A stretch of 64,000 nucleotides of DNA from Thiosocius sp963753845. Its GTDB lineage: Bacteria; Pseudomonadota; Gammaproteobacteria; Chromatiales; Chromatiaceae. The stretch's first letter is position 1; every line of letters begins with the position of its first letter. A program made the position numbers and the translations under genes. The stretch covers positions 62,001 to 126,000 of the forward strand of contig CAVWEI010000026.1 of NCBI GenBank assembly GCA_963753845.1, written 5' to 3'. The notes under the pieces are model-generated. The model worked only from the letters and a program-made list of their open reading frames with translations, made no database searches and was not told where the DNA came from. Shown here in pieces: positions 51,963-61,378 of the stretch.

Positions 51963-52262
51963 ATGCCTACCCTGCCAGCCACGCGGTCCGACCAGAATCA
52001 GCTGCCGGTCGTACAACAGATCGTCTCGGTCATGTGGCCCTCGTTCCTCACGGCGAGTGCGGCCACCATCATATTCTTCACCCTTTTCGACCCGAACGAC
52101 CTGGGGATGATCGGTGGCTTCCCCTCACTGACGCGCATCGGTGGATACACCATCGGCTTCTTCTGCTTCTGGTTGCTCACCTCCATCAGTTGCGCCCTGA
52201 CCTGCTATTTCCGTCGCCCCACCAATCGGAAATTGCAGAACGACCAGAACACGGATTCCTGA
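51963..52262 (+). CDS. Small two-helix membrane protein in the cco cluster
   Basis: 99 aa with two membrane segments (WPSFLTASAATIIFFTLFD and GGYTIGFFCFWLLTSISCAL) and a hydrophilic C-terminus. Ribosome binding site AGGGAG lies before the ATG. It sits between ccoP (208-bp gap) and ccoG (18-bp gap) and so is likely an oxidase assembly or accessory factor; I do not recognise a named family, and it is not CcoS, which is shorter. Confidence 0.75.
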   Translation: MPTLPATRSDQNQLPVVQQIVSVMWPSFLTASAATIIFFTLFDPNDLGMIGGFPSLTRIGGYTIGFFCFWLLTSISCALTCYFRRPTNRKLQNDQNTDS

Positions 52263-52279
52263 ACAGGTAAAAGCAGACG

Positions 52280-53683
52280 ATGTCCCAGCCTGCCGCAAAA
52301 AAGAACGACGAATCGATCGAAACCGAGCTGTATAAAAAGCGCGAGAAGATCTACGCACGCGAGGTGCACGGGGTCTTCGCGGCACTCCGATTGCTTACCG
52401 TGGCGGCCCTGCTCGGCCTTTACTACGGCATGCCCTGGGTGCAATGGGAGGGGCATCAGGCGGTTCTGTTTGACCTGCCGGCGCGCAAGTTCTACATCTT
52501 CGGGCTGACTTTCTGGCCCCAGGACTTCTTTTATCTGTCGATGCTGCTGATCATCGCGGCGATCGCCCTGTTCATGTTCACCGCCCTGGCCGGACGCCTG
52601 TGGTGCGGTTATGCCTGCCCGCAAACCGTCTGGACCGAGATCTACATGTGGATCGAACGCAAGATCGAAGGCGGGTCGCGCAAGCAGAAGAAACGTGACA
52701 ACGGGCCACATGACACTGCCTATTACGGCATCAAGACCGCCAAGCACGCGGCCTGGTTGTCTTTTTCGCTGTGGACCGGGATCTCGTTCGTCGGCTACTT
52801 CACGCCCATTCGCGAACTCTGGGGCAGCATTCTGAGCTTCGATACGGGCCCCTGGGAGACCTTCTGGATCTTCTTCTACGGCTTCGCGACCTATGGCAAT
52901 GCCGGCTTCATGCGTGAGCAGGTGTGCATCTACATGTGTCCCTACGCGCGCTTCCAGAGCGCCATGATCGATCACGATACCCTGATCATTTCGTATGACG
53001 AAAAGCGCGGCGACCCGCGTGGATCGCGCAAGCGCGGCACTCCTTCGGCTCAGGTGGGACTCGGCGACTGCATCGACTGCGGGCTGTGCGTCCAGGTATG
53101 CCCGGTCGGCATCGATATCCGCGACGGCCTGCAGTACCAGTGCATCGGCTGCGCCGCCTGCATCGATGTGTGCGACGAGGTCATGGACAAGATGAGCTAC
53201 CCGCGCGGCCTGGTCAAATACACGACCGAGAACGCACTCAACGGCAAGCCAACCAAGCTTGTCCGCCCACGCATCCTCGTCTACGTGTCCATTCTGACCT
53301 TTATCAGCGTGGCGCTGGTGTACGGCCTGCTGACCCGTGTTCCGCTTGAGGTCGACATCATCCGTGATCGCAATCTGCTTTTCTCCGAGACGGATGCAGG
53401 CCTGGTGCAGAACGTATACAACCTGAAGCTGATCAACATGGATCACCAGCACCAGCGTTACCGCCTGTCTGTCTCCGGGCTCGAAGGCCTGCAGGTGATC
53501 GGTCAGACCGAAGGAATAGAACTCGACAGTGGCTCCGTGGCCGACCTGCCCCTGCGTATCCAGGTCGACCCGATCGAGCTGACATCACCGAGCAGCGAGA
53601 TCATGTTCCACATCGAATCGGAGATCACACCGGAGATCTCGATCGACGAACATGCCCGCTTCCTCGGCCCCGTATTGCAATAA
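52280..53683 (+). CDS. ccoG: Cytochrome oxidase accessory protein CcoG (RdxA/FixG)
   Basis: 467 aa. Copper-reducing ferredoxin-like membrane protein used for cbb3 assembly. Motifs WCGYACPQTVWTEIYMWIER, then two 4Fe-4S sites in CIDCGLCVQVCPVGIDIRDG and CIGCAACIDVCDEVMDK, and about five membrane segments, ending in the periplasmic Ig-like domain typical of FixG. Confidence 0.95.
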   Translation: MSQPAAKKNDESIETELYKKREKIYAREVHGVFAALRLLTVAALLGLYYGMPWVQWEGHQAVLFDLPARKFYIFGLTFWPQDFFYLSMLLIIAAIALFMFTALAGRLWCGYACPQTVWTEIYMWIERKIEGGSRKQKKRDNGPHDTAYYGIKTAKHAAWLSFSLWTGISFVGYFTPIRELWGSILSFDTGPWETFWIFFYGFATYGNAGFMREQVCIYMCPYARFQSAMIDHDTLIISYDEKRGDPRGSRKRGTPSAQVGLGDCIDCGLCVQVCPVGIDIRDGLQYQCIGCAACIDVCDEVMDKMSYPRGLVKYTTENALNGKPTKLVRPRILVYVSILTFISVALVYGLLTRVPLEVDIIRDRNLLFSETDAGLVQNVYNLKLINMDHQHQRYRLSVSGLEGLQVIGQTEGIELDSGSVADLPLRIQVDPIELTSPSSEIMFHIESEITPEISIDEHARFLGPVLQ

Positions 53684-53692
53684 GGCGAACCG

Positions 53693-54193
53693 ATGCGTCC
53701 ACCCCGTGAAGACACTGAGCCGTGGTACAAGCAGTTCTGGCCATGGTTCCTGATCAGCCTCCCGTTGAGCGTCGTGATCGCCTCGATCGTGACTATCAAT
53801 ATCGCCATCCAGAGTGACGACGGTCTGGTCAGCGATGACTACTACAAGGAAGGCCTCGCCATCTACAAGGATGCAGACAGCGCCGCAAAGGCGAAACGGC
53901 TCAGCATCGCCGGGACCCTGGACTATGACCCTGAGACCGGCGCCATCACCCTCTCGCTCGACCGGGCGCTGCAGGGGGATCCCTCGGTCTTGGCCCTGAG
54001 GGTAATCCATCCCACGCTCCCTGATCAGGATCAGGCCATCCAGCTCACACCGCTGGATGAAATCCGGTTCGTCGGTCGCGCCCAGCCTCTCGGCCCCGCA
54101 CACTGGAAACTGCAACTGCGCCCGGCTGACACCTCTTGGAGAATCGAGGGCCGCCTGGTGCTACCGGGTTCCGTACAGATCCGCCTCGACTGA
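53693..54193 (+). CDS. ccoH: FixH/CcoH family protein
   Basis: 166 aa. One N-terminal membrane segment (FWPWFLISLPLSVVIASIVT), the FixH motif DGLVSDDYYKEGLAIYKDAD and a beta-rich periplasmic part. It helps assemble cbb3 oxidase. ccoI and ccoS, usual next genes, are absent: dnaQ follows on the opposite strand. Confidence 0.92.
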   Translation: MRPPREDTEPWYKQFWPWFLISLPLSVVIASIVTINIAIQSDDGLVSDDYYKEGLAIYKDADSAAKAKRLSIAGTLDYDPETGAITLSLDRALQGDPSVLALRVIHPTLPDQDQAIQLTPLDEIRFVGRAQPLGPAHWKLQLRPADTSWRIEGRLVLPGSVQIRLD

Positions 54194-54210
54194 TCTCTTC
54201 TGAGCAGGGA

Positions 54211-54924
54211 TCACTGCAGGCGACGCCAGACCGCCTCGCCACCGGACGCTCGGTCGATTGCCGCAAGCCTCTCCTCGTGGGCGGCCAGTTCCTCGGCAGT
54301 GGCTGCGATCACCACGAGTTGCAGCCCTTCGCGATCGACCCGCCGGATGCCGTCACGCCCGCCCTCTGCATTGTCGGACCTGATCTCGGCGTCCAGCGAC
54401 AGGGCACGCTGCCCGCCAGTCATGGCCAGGTAGACATCCGCCAGTATCTCGGCGTCCAGCAGGGCCCCGTGCTTGTCACGCCGGCTGTTGTCCACGTCGT
54501 AGCGCCCGCAAAGGGCATCGAGGCTGTTCCTCTGTCCAGGGTGCTTCTTGCGCGCCATCAACAGCGTATCGAGTACGCCACAGTAGTCCGTGGTCGCCCC
54601 CATACCCTCAATCCTGGCGAACTCGGCGTCCAGGAAACCCACGTCGAAGGGCGCGTTGTGAATCACCAGTTCGGCACCCTGCAGGTAAGACAGGAGGTCG
54701 GCGGCCGAATCTTCGAACCTCGGCTTGTCGGCGAGAAATTCGTTGGTGATACCGTGAACCTCGACCGCGGCGGCGTCGATCTCGCGGTCGGGCTGGAGAT
54801 AGATGTGGAAGTTGTTGCCGGTAAGCCGGCGATCGACCAGCTCGACACAGCCGATCTCGATGATGCGATGGCCCTGTGCCGGCTCCAGGCCGGTAGTTTC
54901 AGTATCCAGTACGATCTGTCTCAT
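54211..54924 (-). CDS. dnaQ: DNA polymerase III epsilon subunit (proofreading exonuclease)
   Basis: 237 aa from ATG 54924. DEDDh exonuclease: D7 and E9 in MRQIVLDTETTGLEPAQGHR, the Asp in VIHNAPFDVGFLDAEF, and HGALLDAEILADVYLAMT. rnhA upstream on the same strand, the classic arrangement. A short C-terminal part binds the polymerase. Confidence 0.96.
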   Translation of the reverse strand: MRQIVLDTETTGLEPAQGHRIIEIGCVELVDRRLTGNNFHIYLQPDREIDAAAVEVHGITNEFLADKPRFEDSAADLLSYLQGAELVIHNAPFDVGFLDAEFARIEGMGATTDYCGVLDTLLMARKKHPGQRNSLDALCGRYDVDNSRRDKHGALLDAEILADVYLAMTGGQRALSLDAEIRSDNAEGGRDGIRRVDREGLQLVVIAATAEELAAHEERLAAIDRASGGEAVWRRLQ

Positions 54925-54982
54925 TGCAGGCTGCCCGGGGTCGCGGAATTGACGGTCATGGTCCCAGACCCGCGCCAACGCT

Positions 54983-55435
54983 TCAACGAAGATCCCCATT
55001 GCCGACCTGATCCATGCCCTTGTTCGCCAGGGCATCCGCGCGCTCGTTCTCCGGATGGCCGTTATGCCCCTTGACCCAATGCCAGCTAACTTCATGCTGC
55101 GCAACGACCTCGTCGAGCAGGCGCCACAGGTCATCGTTTTTCACCGGCTTCCTGGCGGCCGTCCGCCAACCGTTGCGTTTCCAATTGTGGATCCATTGCG
55201 TGATGCCGTTCTTCACATATTGCGAATCTGTGGTGACAGCCACCGCACAGGGGCGCTTGAGGGCCTGCAGACCCCTGATCACTGCCGTCAGCTCCATGCG
55301 GTTATTGGTGGTCGCCTCCTCCCCACCGAACAGCTCTTTCTCGCGGTCGGCGAAGCGCAGTACCGCGCCCCAACCACCCGGCCCCGGATTGCCCCTGCAC
55401 CCGCCATCCGTAAACAACTCAACCCGGTCGGACAT
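54983..55435 (-). CDS. rnhA: Ribonuclease HI
   Basis: 150 aa from ATG 55435. Catalytic residues in VELFTDGGCRGNPGPGGWGA, the Glu in NNRMELTAVIRGLQ, VTTDSQYVKNGITQWI, and the late Asp in HPENERADALANKG. Degrades the RNA of RNA-DNA hybrids. Followed by dnaQ. Confidence 0.97.
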   Translation of the reverse strand: MSDRVELFTDGGCRGNPGPGGWGAVLRFADREKELFGGEEATTNNRMELTAVIRGLQALKRPCAVAVTTDSQYVKNGITQWIHNWKRNGWRTAARKPVKNDDLWRLLDEVVAQHEVSWHWVKGHNGHPENERADALANKGMDQVGNGDLR

Positions 55436-55561
55436 CTCTAAGCTCTCCACTCGAAACATTGAACAAGCTTGGGCACCAGCGTGTACCGCGCATCAAAACG
55501 GACCACAAACTCCCGCAGGGTGGCGTCGAATCCGGCAATCGGATTGTGGCCCGATCGGATC

Positions 55562-56326
55562 TCAGGGTTTTTGCATCCGCGATCTCGCCGTCGGCTCGAT
55601 CGCGCGCGGCCCCAGGACGCGCAGACGCGACCAGCGCTGACGGATGGGGGTAATGCGTGAGACCCGCTTGACCGCGCGTACCGCGTAGATGCCCGCCAGC
55701 ATCGGCCAGACACGTCGTCCCACCCGCTCGATCACGTCCAACCGCGCCCGACGCGTCGGCGGACGAAACTCCATGACGTCCAGGCGCTCGACGCCAAACC
55801 CCATCAACGTGAGCCAGTCGTTCAAACGGGAATACGAAAGAAAATGGCCGCACCAGGGCACACCGCCCCGCCAGCGCCCGAAAAGGCGCCACAGCCCCCA
55901 CAGGCTAAACGGGTTGAAGCCGACGACAATGACCCGCCCCCCGGCGATAAGCACACGCTCCGTCTCGCGGAGGACCTGGTGGGGATCGGCAGAAAAATCC
56001 AGGGTGTGAATCAGGATCACTGCATCGATGCTGTCCGACGCCACCGGCAGATGCTGGGCCTCCGCCACGATAACGCCGGGCTGCCCGGGATCGGCACGGT
56101 GGCTAACCAGGGTCTTCCGCTGGATCGGGCAATGTTCCAGGTGACCCAGGTCTACCCCCAGTTCACCGATCTGCAACAACTGGTAGCCGAACAGATCATC
56201 CACCATGCCGGCCAGGACCTCGCGTTCGTGAGCCGCCGCGCGGGCGCCAGGGTCCACCGCAGACCAGTTCGCAAGCGACTGATGCAGATGATTATTTTCT
56301 TTGTGGCAGAATCTGGATTGAGACAT
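55562..56326 (-). CDS. SAM-dependent methyltransferase (YafS-type, degenerate motif I)
   Basis: 254 aa from ATG 56326. Class I methyltransferase pattern in VAEAQHLPVASDSIDAVILI, HTLDFSADPHQVLRETERVL and GGRVIVVGFNPFSLWGLWRL, the last being distinctive of the family found beside rnhA/dnaQ. Motif I reads LLQIGELGVD rather than the usual GxGxG. Divergent from mltD; gloB, a usual neighbour, is absent here. Confidence 0.78.
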   Translation of the reverse strand: MSQSRFCHKENNHLHQSLANWSAVDPGARAAAHEREVLAGMVDDLFGYQLLQIGELGVDLGHLEHCPIQRKTLVSHRADPGQPGVIVAEAQHLPVASDSIDAVILIHTLDFSADPHQVLRETERVLIAGGRVIVVGFNPFSLWGLWRLFGRWRGGVPWCGHFLSYSRLNDWLTLMGFGVERLDVMEFRPPTRRARLDVIERVGRRVWPMLAGIYAVRAVKRVSRITPIRQRWSRLRVLGPRAIEPTARSRMQKP

Positions 56327-56377
56327 CTTGGTGTCGACGCTGGAACCTCTTTGCGGCATTTCGTATATTCACCCGCC

Positions 56378-57775
56378 ATGACCGCGGCGAACGACAATCC
56401 TGATTCTGACCAAAGCCACCGGCATCGGCAACGTTCATGCGTAGTCAACGCCCTCCTGCTGGTGTCCGTGGCCCTCACGCTGGGCGGGTGCGTCGGCTTG
56501 GAAACCAAACCGGGCGCGCCTGAATCGGCCGCTTACCCGGGTCCGGTTCAGACCGATCGGCAGGCGCCCGAGCCGGATCAGGCCACCGACGCGGACGACA
56601 TGGAAGATGAAGACGTGATCTGGACCCGGCTACGCAAGGGGTTTCGTCTCAGCCACATCTCCAACCCACGCATCGAGCAGGAGATAAGACGGCTGCAGCG
56701 TTCGCCCAATGCATTCCGGGCCCTGATGGCACGTTCGGAACCCTATCTCTACCACATATTGAACCGTATCGAGGCGGCCGGCCTGCCCACCGAACTGGCG
56801 CTGTTGCCGGCGGTCGAGAGCGGTTACAGGACGCATGTGTACTCGCCCGACGGGGCGGCCGGTTTGTGGCAGTTCATGCCGGCGACCGGGCGTATGCTGG
56901 GGCTCGACCAGGACTGGTGGTTCGACCGCCGGCGCACCGTCCCGGCGTCCACCGAGGCAGCCACCCTTTATCTCGAGCAGCTCAATGCCCGTTTTTCGGG
57001 TGATTGGCTGCACGCCCTCGCTGCCTACAACGCCGGTGCCGGCACCGTGAACCGGGCGATAAGCCGCGCCGGCCACCGCGGCGAGGCTACCGACTTCTGG
57101 TCGATCGACCTGCCGGGCGAGACCGACCGCTACGTGCCGCGCCTGCTCGCCCTGTCCGCGATCGTTGCGGATCCGGATGCATACGGTTTGGATCTCCCCG
57201 AAATCAGTGACCAGCCCTATTTTGCCGCGGCCTCCACCGGCGGCCAGATCGACCTCAACGTCGCCGCACAGCTCGCGGACATGGGGGTGGAGGAGCTGCT
57301 GGCCCTGAATGCCGGCCACAAGCGCTGGGCCAGCCCCCCGGAGGGGCCGCACGAACTGCTGCTTCCGGTCGACCGGGTCGAGCAGTTCGAGGTTGCCCTG
57401 GCAACCCTGCCGAAAGAGGAGCGCATGCGCTGGCAACGTTACCGGATCCAATCCGGCGACAGCTTGAGCCGCATCGCGCGCCAGCACGGCGTGACCGTGC
57501 AGGCGATCCGACGTTCCAACGGACTGAAGACCTCGCATATCCGTGCCGGCAGGGACCTGCTTATCCCCATGTCGGAGTCCGTCACCATTGCGGATTCAGC
57601 GTCGAACCAGCTGGCCAGGCAGAGTCTGAGTTACCGGGTGCGCAAGGGCGACTCCCTGTACACCATAGCGCAACGCTTCCAGGTATCGGTCCCCGATCTG
57701 AAACGCTGGAACCAGGTTGGCCGTTATATCCGCCCGGGTGAGAAACTGACGGTCTTCGTCGATCCGGGCGTCTGA
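56378..57775 (+). CDS. mltD: Membrane-bound lytic murein transglycosylase D
   Basis: 465 aa from ATG 56378. Lipoprotein signal ending LTLGGC (Cys 38). SLT domain with catalytic Glu 147 in LLPAVESGYRTHVYSPDGAA and GLWQFMPATGRMLGLDQDWW. Two LysM domains at the C-terminus (YRIQSGDSLSRIARQHGVTV, YRVRKGDSLYTIAQRFQVSV). Cuts glycan strands at the outer membrane. Confidence 0.95.
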   Translation: MTAANDNPDSDQSHRHRQRSCVVNALLLVSVALTLGGCVGLETKPGAPESAAYPGPVQTDRQAPEPDQATDADDMEDEDVIWTRLRKGFRLSHISNPRIEQEIRRLQRSPNAFRALMARSEPYLYHILNRIEAAGLPTELALLPAVESGYRTHVYSPDGAAGLWQFMPATGRMLGLDQDWWFDRRRTVPASTEAATLYLEQLNARFSGDWLHALAAYNAGAGTVNRAISRAGHRGEATDFWSIDLPGETDRYVPRLLALSAIVADPDAYGLDLPEISDQPYFAAASTGGQIDLNVAAQLADMGVEELLALNAGHKRWASPPEGPHELLLPVDRVEQFEVALATLPKEERMRWQRYRIQSGDSLSRIARQHGVTVQAIRRSNGLKTSHIRAGRDLLIPMSESVTIADSASNQLARQSLSYRVRKGDSLYTIAQRFQVSVPDLKRWNQVGRYIRPGEKLTVFVDPGV

Positions 57776-57803
57776 CAATAACGGTCCCCAGATCCAAACT
57801 TTC

Positions 57804-57934
57804 CACCACCAAGGGCACAAAGAAGCACGAAGGATTGCCAGGAATCGAGTCTCGGGCTCACGCGGTCGAGGTAGGTCGCCAGCGATTAATGTTCCCACGT
57901 CCCAATCTTCGCGACCTTCGTGCCCTTGGTGGTG
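57804..57934. repeat. Inverted repeat between mltD and the ABC importer
   Basis: CACCACCAAGGGCAC (57804-57818) and GTGCCCTTGGTGGTG (57920-57934) are a perfect 15-bp pair around a 101-bp centre, and the match continues imperfectly inward (GCACGAAGG against CCTTCGTGC). Repeats of the CTTCGTGCCCTTGGTGG type are widespread in bacterial intergenic regions. Confidence 0.75.
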
Positions 57935-57956
57935 ATGCTAGCCGTCCCAGTCCAGG

Positions 57957-59990
57957 TTACCCGGGCTGCGACAACCAGCACGCAACCCGCCGCCCATCGT
58001 CGGTTTCCACAACCTCAGGATAGCGCTCACGGCAGACGGCCATCACGTGCGGGCAGCGCGGATGGAAATGGCACCCCGCAGGCGGATTGATCGGTGACGG
58101 CATGTCGCCCTCCAGACGCATCACATCACGCTGATGCTCCGGGTCAGGGACCGGGACGGCGCTCAGCAATGCCACGGTATAGGGATGCAGGGGATTCTGC
58201 AGCACCTTGCCGACCTCCCCGTACTCGACGATCCTGCCCAGATACATCACCGCGACCTCGTGTGCCAGGTACGCCACCACCGAGATATTGTGCGTGATGA
58301 ACAGATACGACAGCCCCAGCTCCGCCTGGAGCTCCTTGAGCAGGTTCAGCACCTGGGCCTGGACCGAGACATCCAATGCACTGGTGGGCTCGTCACAGAC
58401 GATCAGGCGCGGCTTGAGGGCCAGTGCACGGGCAATCGCGATCCGCTGCCTCTGGCCACCGGAAAATTCGTGTGGATAGCGGTCTGCGGCAGTCGGCTGC
58501 ATGCCGACCTGTCCAAGCAACTGTTCCACCAGCTCCCGACGCCGGGCACGATTGCCGCCGATGCCCTGGGCCACCATCCCCTCGGCAACGATGTCCTCGA
58601 CCAGCATACGCGGATTCATCGACGAGGCCGGATCCTGAAAGATGATCTGGAAGTCGCGCCGCAGGCGGCGCAGCTCGCGACCTTTGATCGAGGCAAGATC
58701 GGTGCCGTCGAACAGGACCCTGCCGGCGGTGGGACGATTGAGCTGCAGGATTGCCTTGCCGACAGTGGTCTTGCCGCAGCCGGACTCACCCACCAGCGCG
58801 ATCGTATGCCCAGTCGCAATCGCAAGATCCACCCCGTCCACCGCCTTGACCTGGGCGACGATGCGCCTCAGCACGCCCTTGTAGATGGGGAAATGCACCT
58901 TGAGGCGCTGCACATCCAGCAGCAGGCCGGGCCCGCTCCGGCGTGCCTGAGGGGCCGCCAACATCGGCACCGGCGAATCGTTCACCTCATCGGGCGCAAG
59001 ATGGCAGCGGTAACCTTCTTCGGCGGTACCACGCCAGGGTGGCAAACTGCTGCGGCACTGCTCCCGTGCCAGTGCGCAACGGTCAGCGAACCGGCAATGA
59101 TCGAATGTCTGGTTCAGAGGGGGGACTATGCCCGGGATGACATCCAGGCCGAGGTGGCGATTCTCGGCCTTGGGCACAGAGCGGAAAAGCTTTCGGCTGT
59201 AGGGATGCCGCGGGTGTTCGAAAAACTTCCGGACCGCCTTTATCTCCATCAGCTGCCCGGCATACATGACGCCCACTCGGTCAGCCATCTCGGCCACCAC
59301 TCCGAGATCGTGGGTGATCAGCAGGATTGCCATACCGGTCTCGCGCTGCAACTGTCTGAGCAGATCCAGCACCTGCGCCTGAATGGTGACATCAAGCGCG
59401 GTAGTCGGTTCGTCGGCGATCAGGAGCTCCGGTCGCCCGGCCAGCGCCATCGCGATCATGACACGCTGTTTCATGCCACCGGACAACTGGTGGGGGTATT
59501 CGTTCACACGTCGCTCGGGGTCGGGGATACCGACCGAGCGGAACAGCTCCACCACCCGCGCATCGACACGGCCCCGGCTTTCGGTATCGTGCAGGCGCAC
59601 GGCCTCCGCCACCTGCTCACCGACGTTCATCACCGGGTTGAGCGAGGTCATGGGCTCCTGGAAGATCATGCCGATACGCCCGCCGCGCTCGGAGCGCATC
59701 TCGACCTCGGACAAGGCCCGCAGCGATTGACCGTCGAGCAGGATATCGCCCCCGACGATACGCCCCGAAGGCGGCAGCAGGCGCATGATCGACAACGCGA
59801 TCATCGACTTGCCGCAACCCGACTCGCCCAGCAATACGAAGGTCTCGCCGCGATGCAGACGCAGGCTGACATCGTCGACCGCCCGCACCGGCTGCGTCTC
59901 GCCGCCGAGATGGGTGCTCAGACCCTGCAGGGCCAGCAGCGGGACCGCCTGTTGTGCTCGTTCGATCGCGGCTGGTTCACTCGGGCTCAT
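57957..59990 (-). CDS. Peptide-type ABC transporter, fused double ATPase
   Basis: 677 aa, two complete ATPase domains in one chain, as in YejF. Domain 1: Walker A in GESGCGKSMIALSIMRLLPP, signature LSGGMKQRVMIAMALAGRPE. Domain 2: GESGCGKTTVGKAILQLNRP and FSGGQRQRIAIARALALKPR. Each carries a C-terminal oligopeptide-family extension (CRFADRCALAREQC; CHFHPRCPHVMAVCRERY) that may hold an Fe-S or zinc site. Start at 59990 overlaps the permease by 4 bp. Confidence 0.93.
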   Translation of the reverse strand: MSPSEPAAIERAQQAVPLLALQGLSTHLGGETQPVRAVDDVSLRLHRGETFVLLGESGCGKSMIALSIMRLLPPSGRIVGGDILLDGQSLRALSEVEMRSERGGRIGMIFQEPMTSLNPVMNVGEQVAEAVRLHDTESRGRVDARVVELFRSVGIPDPERRVNEYPHQLSGGMKQRVMIAMALAGRPELLIADEPTTALDVTIQAQVLDLLRQLQRETGMAILLITHDLGVVAEMADRVGVMYAGQLMEIKAVRKFFEHPRHPYSRKLFRSVPKAENRHLGLDVIPGIVPPLNQTFDHCRFADRCALAREQCRSSLPPWRGTAEEGYRCHLAPDEVNDSPVPMLAAPQARRSGPGLLLDVQRLKVHFPIYKGVLRRIVAQVKAVDGVDLAIATGHTIALVGESGCGKTTVGKAILQLNRPTAGRVLFDGTDLASIKGRELRRLRRDFQIIFQDPASSMNPRMLVEDIVAEGMVAQGIGGNRARRRELVEQLLGQVGMQPTAADRYPHEFSGGQRQRIAIARALALKPRLIVCDEPTSALDVSVQAQVLNLLKELQAELGLSYLFITHNISVVAYLAHEVAVMYLGRIVEYGEVGKVLQNPLHPYTVALLSAVPVPDPEHQRDVMRLEGDMPSPINPPAGCHFHPRCPHVMAVCRERYPEVVETDDGRRVACWLSQPG

Positions 59991-61375
59991 CTTTGCTGTC
60001 TCAGGCGGGGGTCGAAAGCGTCTCGCACGACATCCGAGAAAAGATTGGCGGCCAGCACCAGTGTAAACATGAAACCGAAGGCGGCCAGCAGGGACCACCA
60101 TACGACCGGCTCACGCGCCAGTTCCAGCCGCGCGCCGTTGATCATATTGCCCCAGCTGTTGGTTGCCGGGTCGACGCCGATATTGATGTAAGAGAGCACT
60201 GCCTCGGCGAGGACCAGGCCGCTGAAGTCCAGCACGATCGTTATCAGTACGATATGCATCACGTTGGGCAGGACATGCCGCAAAAGGATGCGGAAGTTTC
60301 CGACGCCGAACGCACGCGCCGCCTGTACATATTCCAGCTCCCTAAGTTTCATCGCCTCGCCACGCAGGAGGCGGCACAGACCGGTCCAGCTGGTCACACC
60401 CAGGATCAGGCACAGGAACAGCAGGCGAAGATCGGCGCGCTCCGTCAGGCTGTTGAAATCGTCGGCATGATTGCTCATGTAGATCTGCATCATCAGCACC
60501 GCGGCGGCGATCAGCAATACACCGGGAATCGAATTGAGAGTGGTGTACAGGTACTGGATGACATCGTCGACCCAACCACGAAAATAGCCGGCCATGATCC
60601 CCAGCAGGATCGCTGCCGGCAACATCACCAGGGTGGTCAGGGTGCCGATCACCAGGCCGGTACGGATGCTCTTGAGCGATTGGTAGAACACATCCTCTCC
60701 GACCTTGTCGGTACCCAGCACATGATAGTACCCGGCCAGTTCCCAGCAGGCCCCGAACAGGATCGCAATTGCCAGGGCCGTCCATGCCCCGACATGCCAG
60801 GGATTTTCCATCCTGCCCCCGAGCAGCCGCGTCAATCGCCCGCGATCGGCGCGACACAGCAGGAAAATCAACACCAGCCAGGCGGCCGCTCCCTTGATCG
60901 CACCCAGCAGCCCCCTGACAAGGATATCCGCTGCGCGGCCGTTGCCGGCGGCATCGAGATCGGCACCGCCATACAGCAGGCGTGGATAATCGCGCACGAT
61001 GCTGCCGTCAGGCTGTTCGATGTTCTCCTTGCTGAACAGATGGGTCGCGAAAGGTTCCGAATAGGTCTTCTCCCGCTGCGTGCGCAAAGGCCCGGCAATC
61101 TCGTCGAACAGGCTCAGAACCTCGGTCGAATATATCGGCCTGCCCTGCCCGTCTTCTCCGCTCTTGGGGTGGAAATGCAGGGTATCGAGCAGGCCCACGG
61201 CGACGTAGCAAAGCAAAACGACCATGGCTGCCTGCCCGGTGCGACTGCCCGCGACCCGCTTCCAGGGCTGCATCAGATGTTCATACCGCCGCGTGTACCA
61301 CACCATCCCCGCCGCCAGCACCAGCAACAGGTAGATCAGCGCGTCTGTCCAGAGTATGACCGGTTGAAACACCAT
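59987..61375 (-). CDS. ABC transporter permease (YejE/DppC-like)
   Basis: 462 aa, longer than usual DppC/YejE proteins (about 300-340 aa). N-terminal helices are separated by a large extracytoplasmic loop (residues about 70-160). The coupling loop EAMKLRELEYVQAARAFGVG and the BPD signature follow near residues 340-400. 3 bp after the preceding permease. Substrate not defined. Confidence 0.88.
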   Translation of the reverse strand: MVFQPVILWTDALIYLLLVLAAGMVWYTRRYEHLMQPWKRVAGSRTGQAAMVVLLCYVAVGLLDTLHFHPKSGEDGQGRPIYSTEVLSLFDEIAGPLRTQREKTYSEPFATHLFSKENIEQPDGSIVRDYPRLLYGGADLDAAGNGRAADILVRGLLGAIKGAAAWLVLIFLLCRADRGRLTRLLGGRMENPWHVGAWTALAIAILFGACWELAGYYHVLGTDKVGEDVFYQSLKSIRTGLVIGTLTTLVMLPAAILLGIMAGYFRGWVDDVIQYLYTTLNSIPGVLLIAAAVLMMQIYMSNHADDFNSLTERADLRLLFLCLILGVTSWTGLCRLLRGEAMKLRELEYVQAARAFGVGNFRILLRHVLPNVMHIVLITIVLDFSGLVLAEAVLSYINIGVDPATNSWGNMINGARLELAREPVVWWSLLAAFGFMFTLVLAANLFSDVVRDAFDPRLRQQR

Positions 61376-61378
61376 CGC

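Noticed and set aside
55436..55561. Protein-like frame ending DATLREFVVRFDARYTLVPK between the methyltransferase and rnhA
   Set aside because: No start codon or ribosome binding site in a sensible place and only about 40 codons; could be a remnant but cannot be supported.
57804..57934. CRISPR-like repeats
   Set aside because: Only one inverted pair and no regular direct repeats with spacers anywhere in the window.
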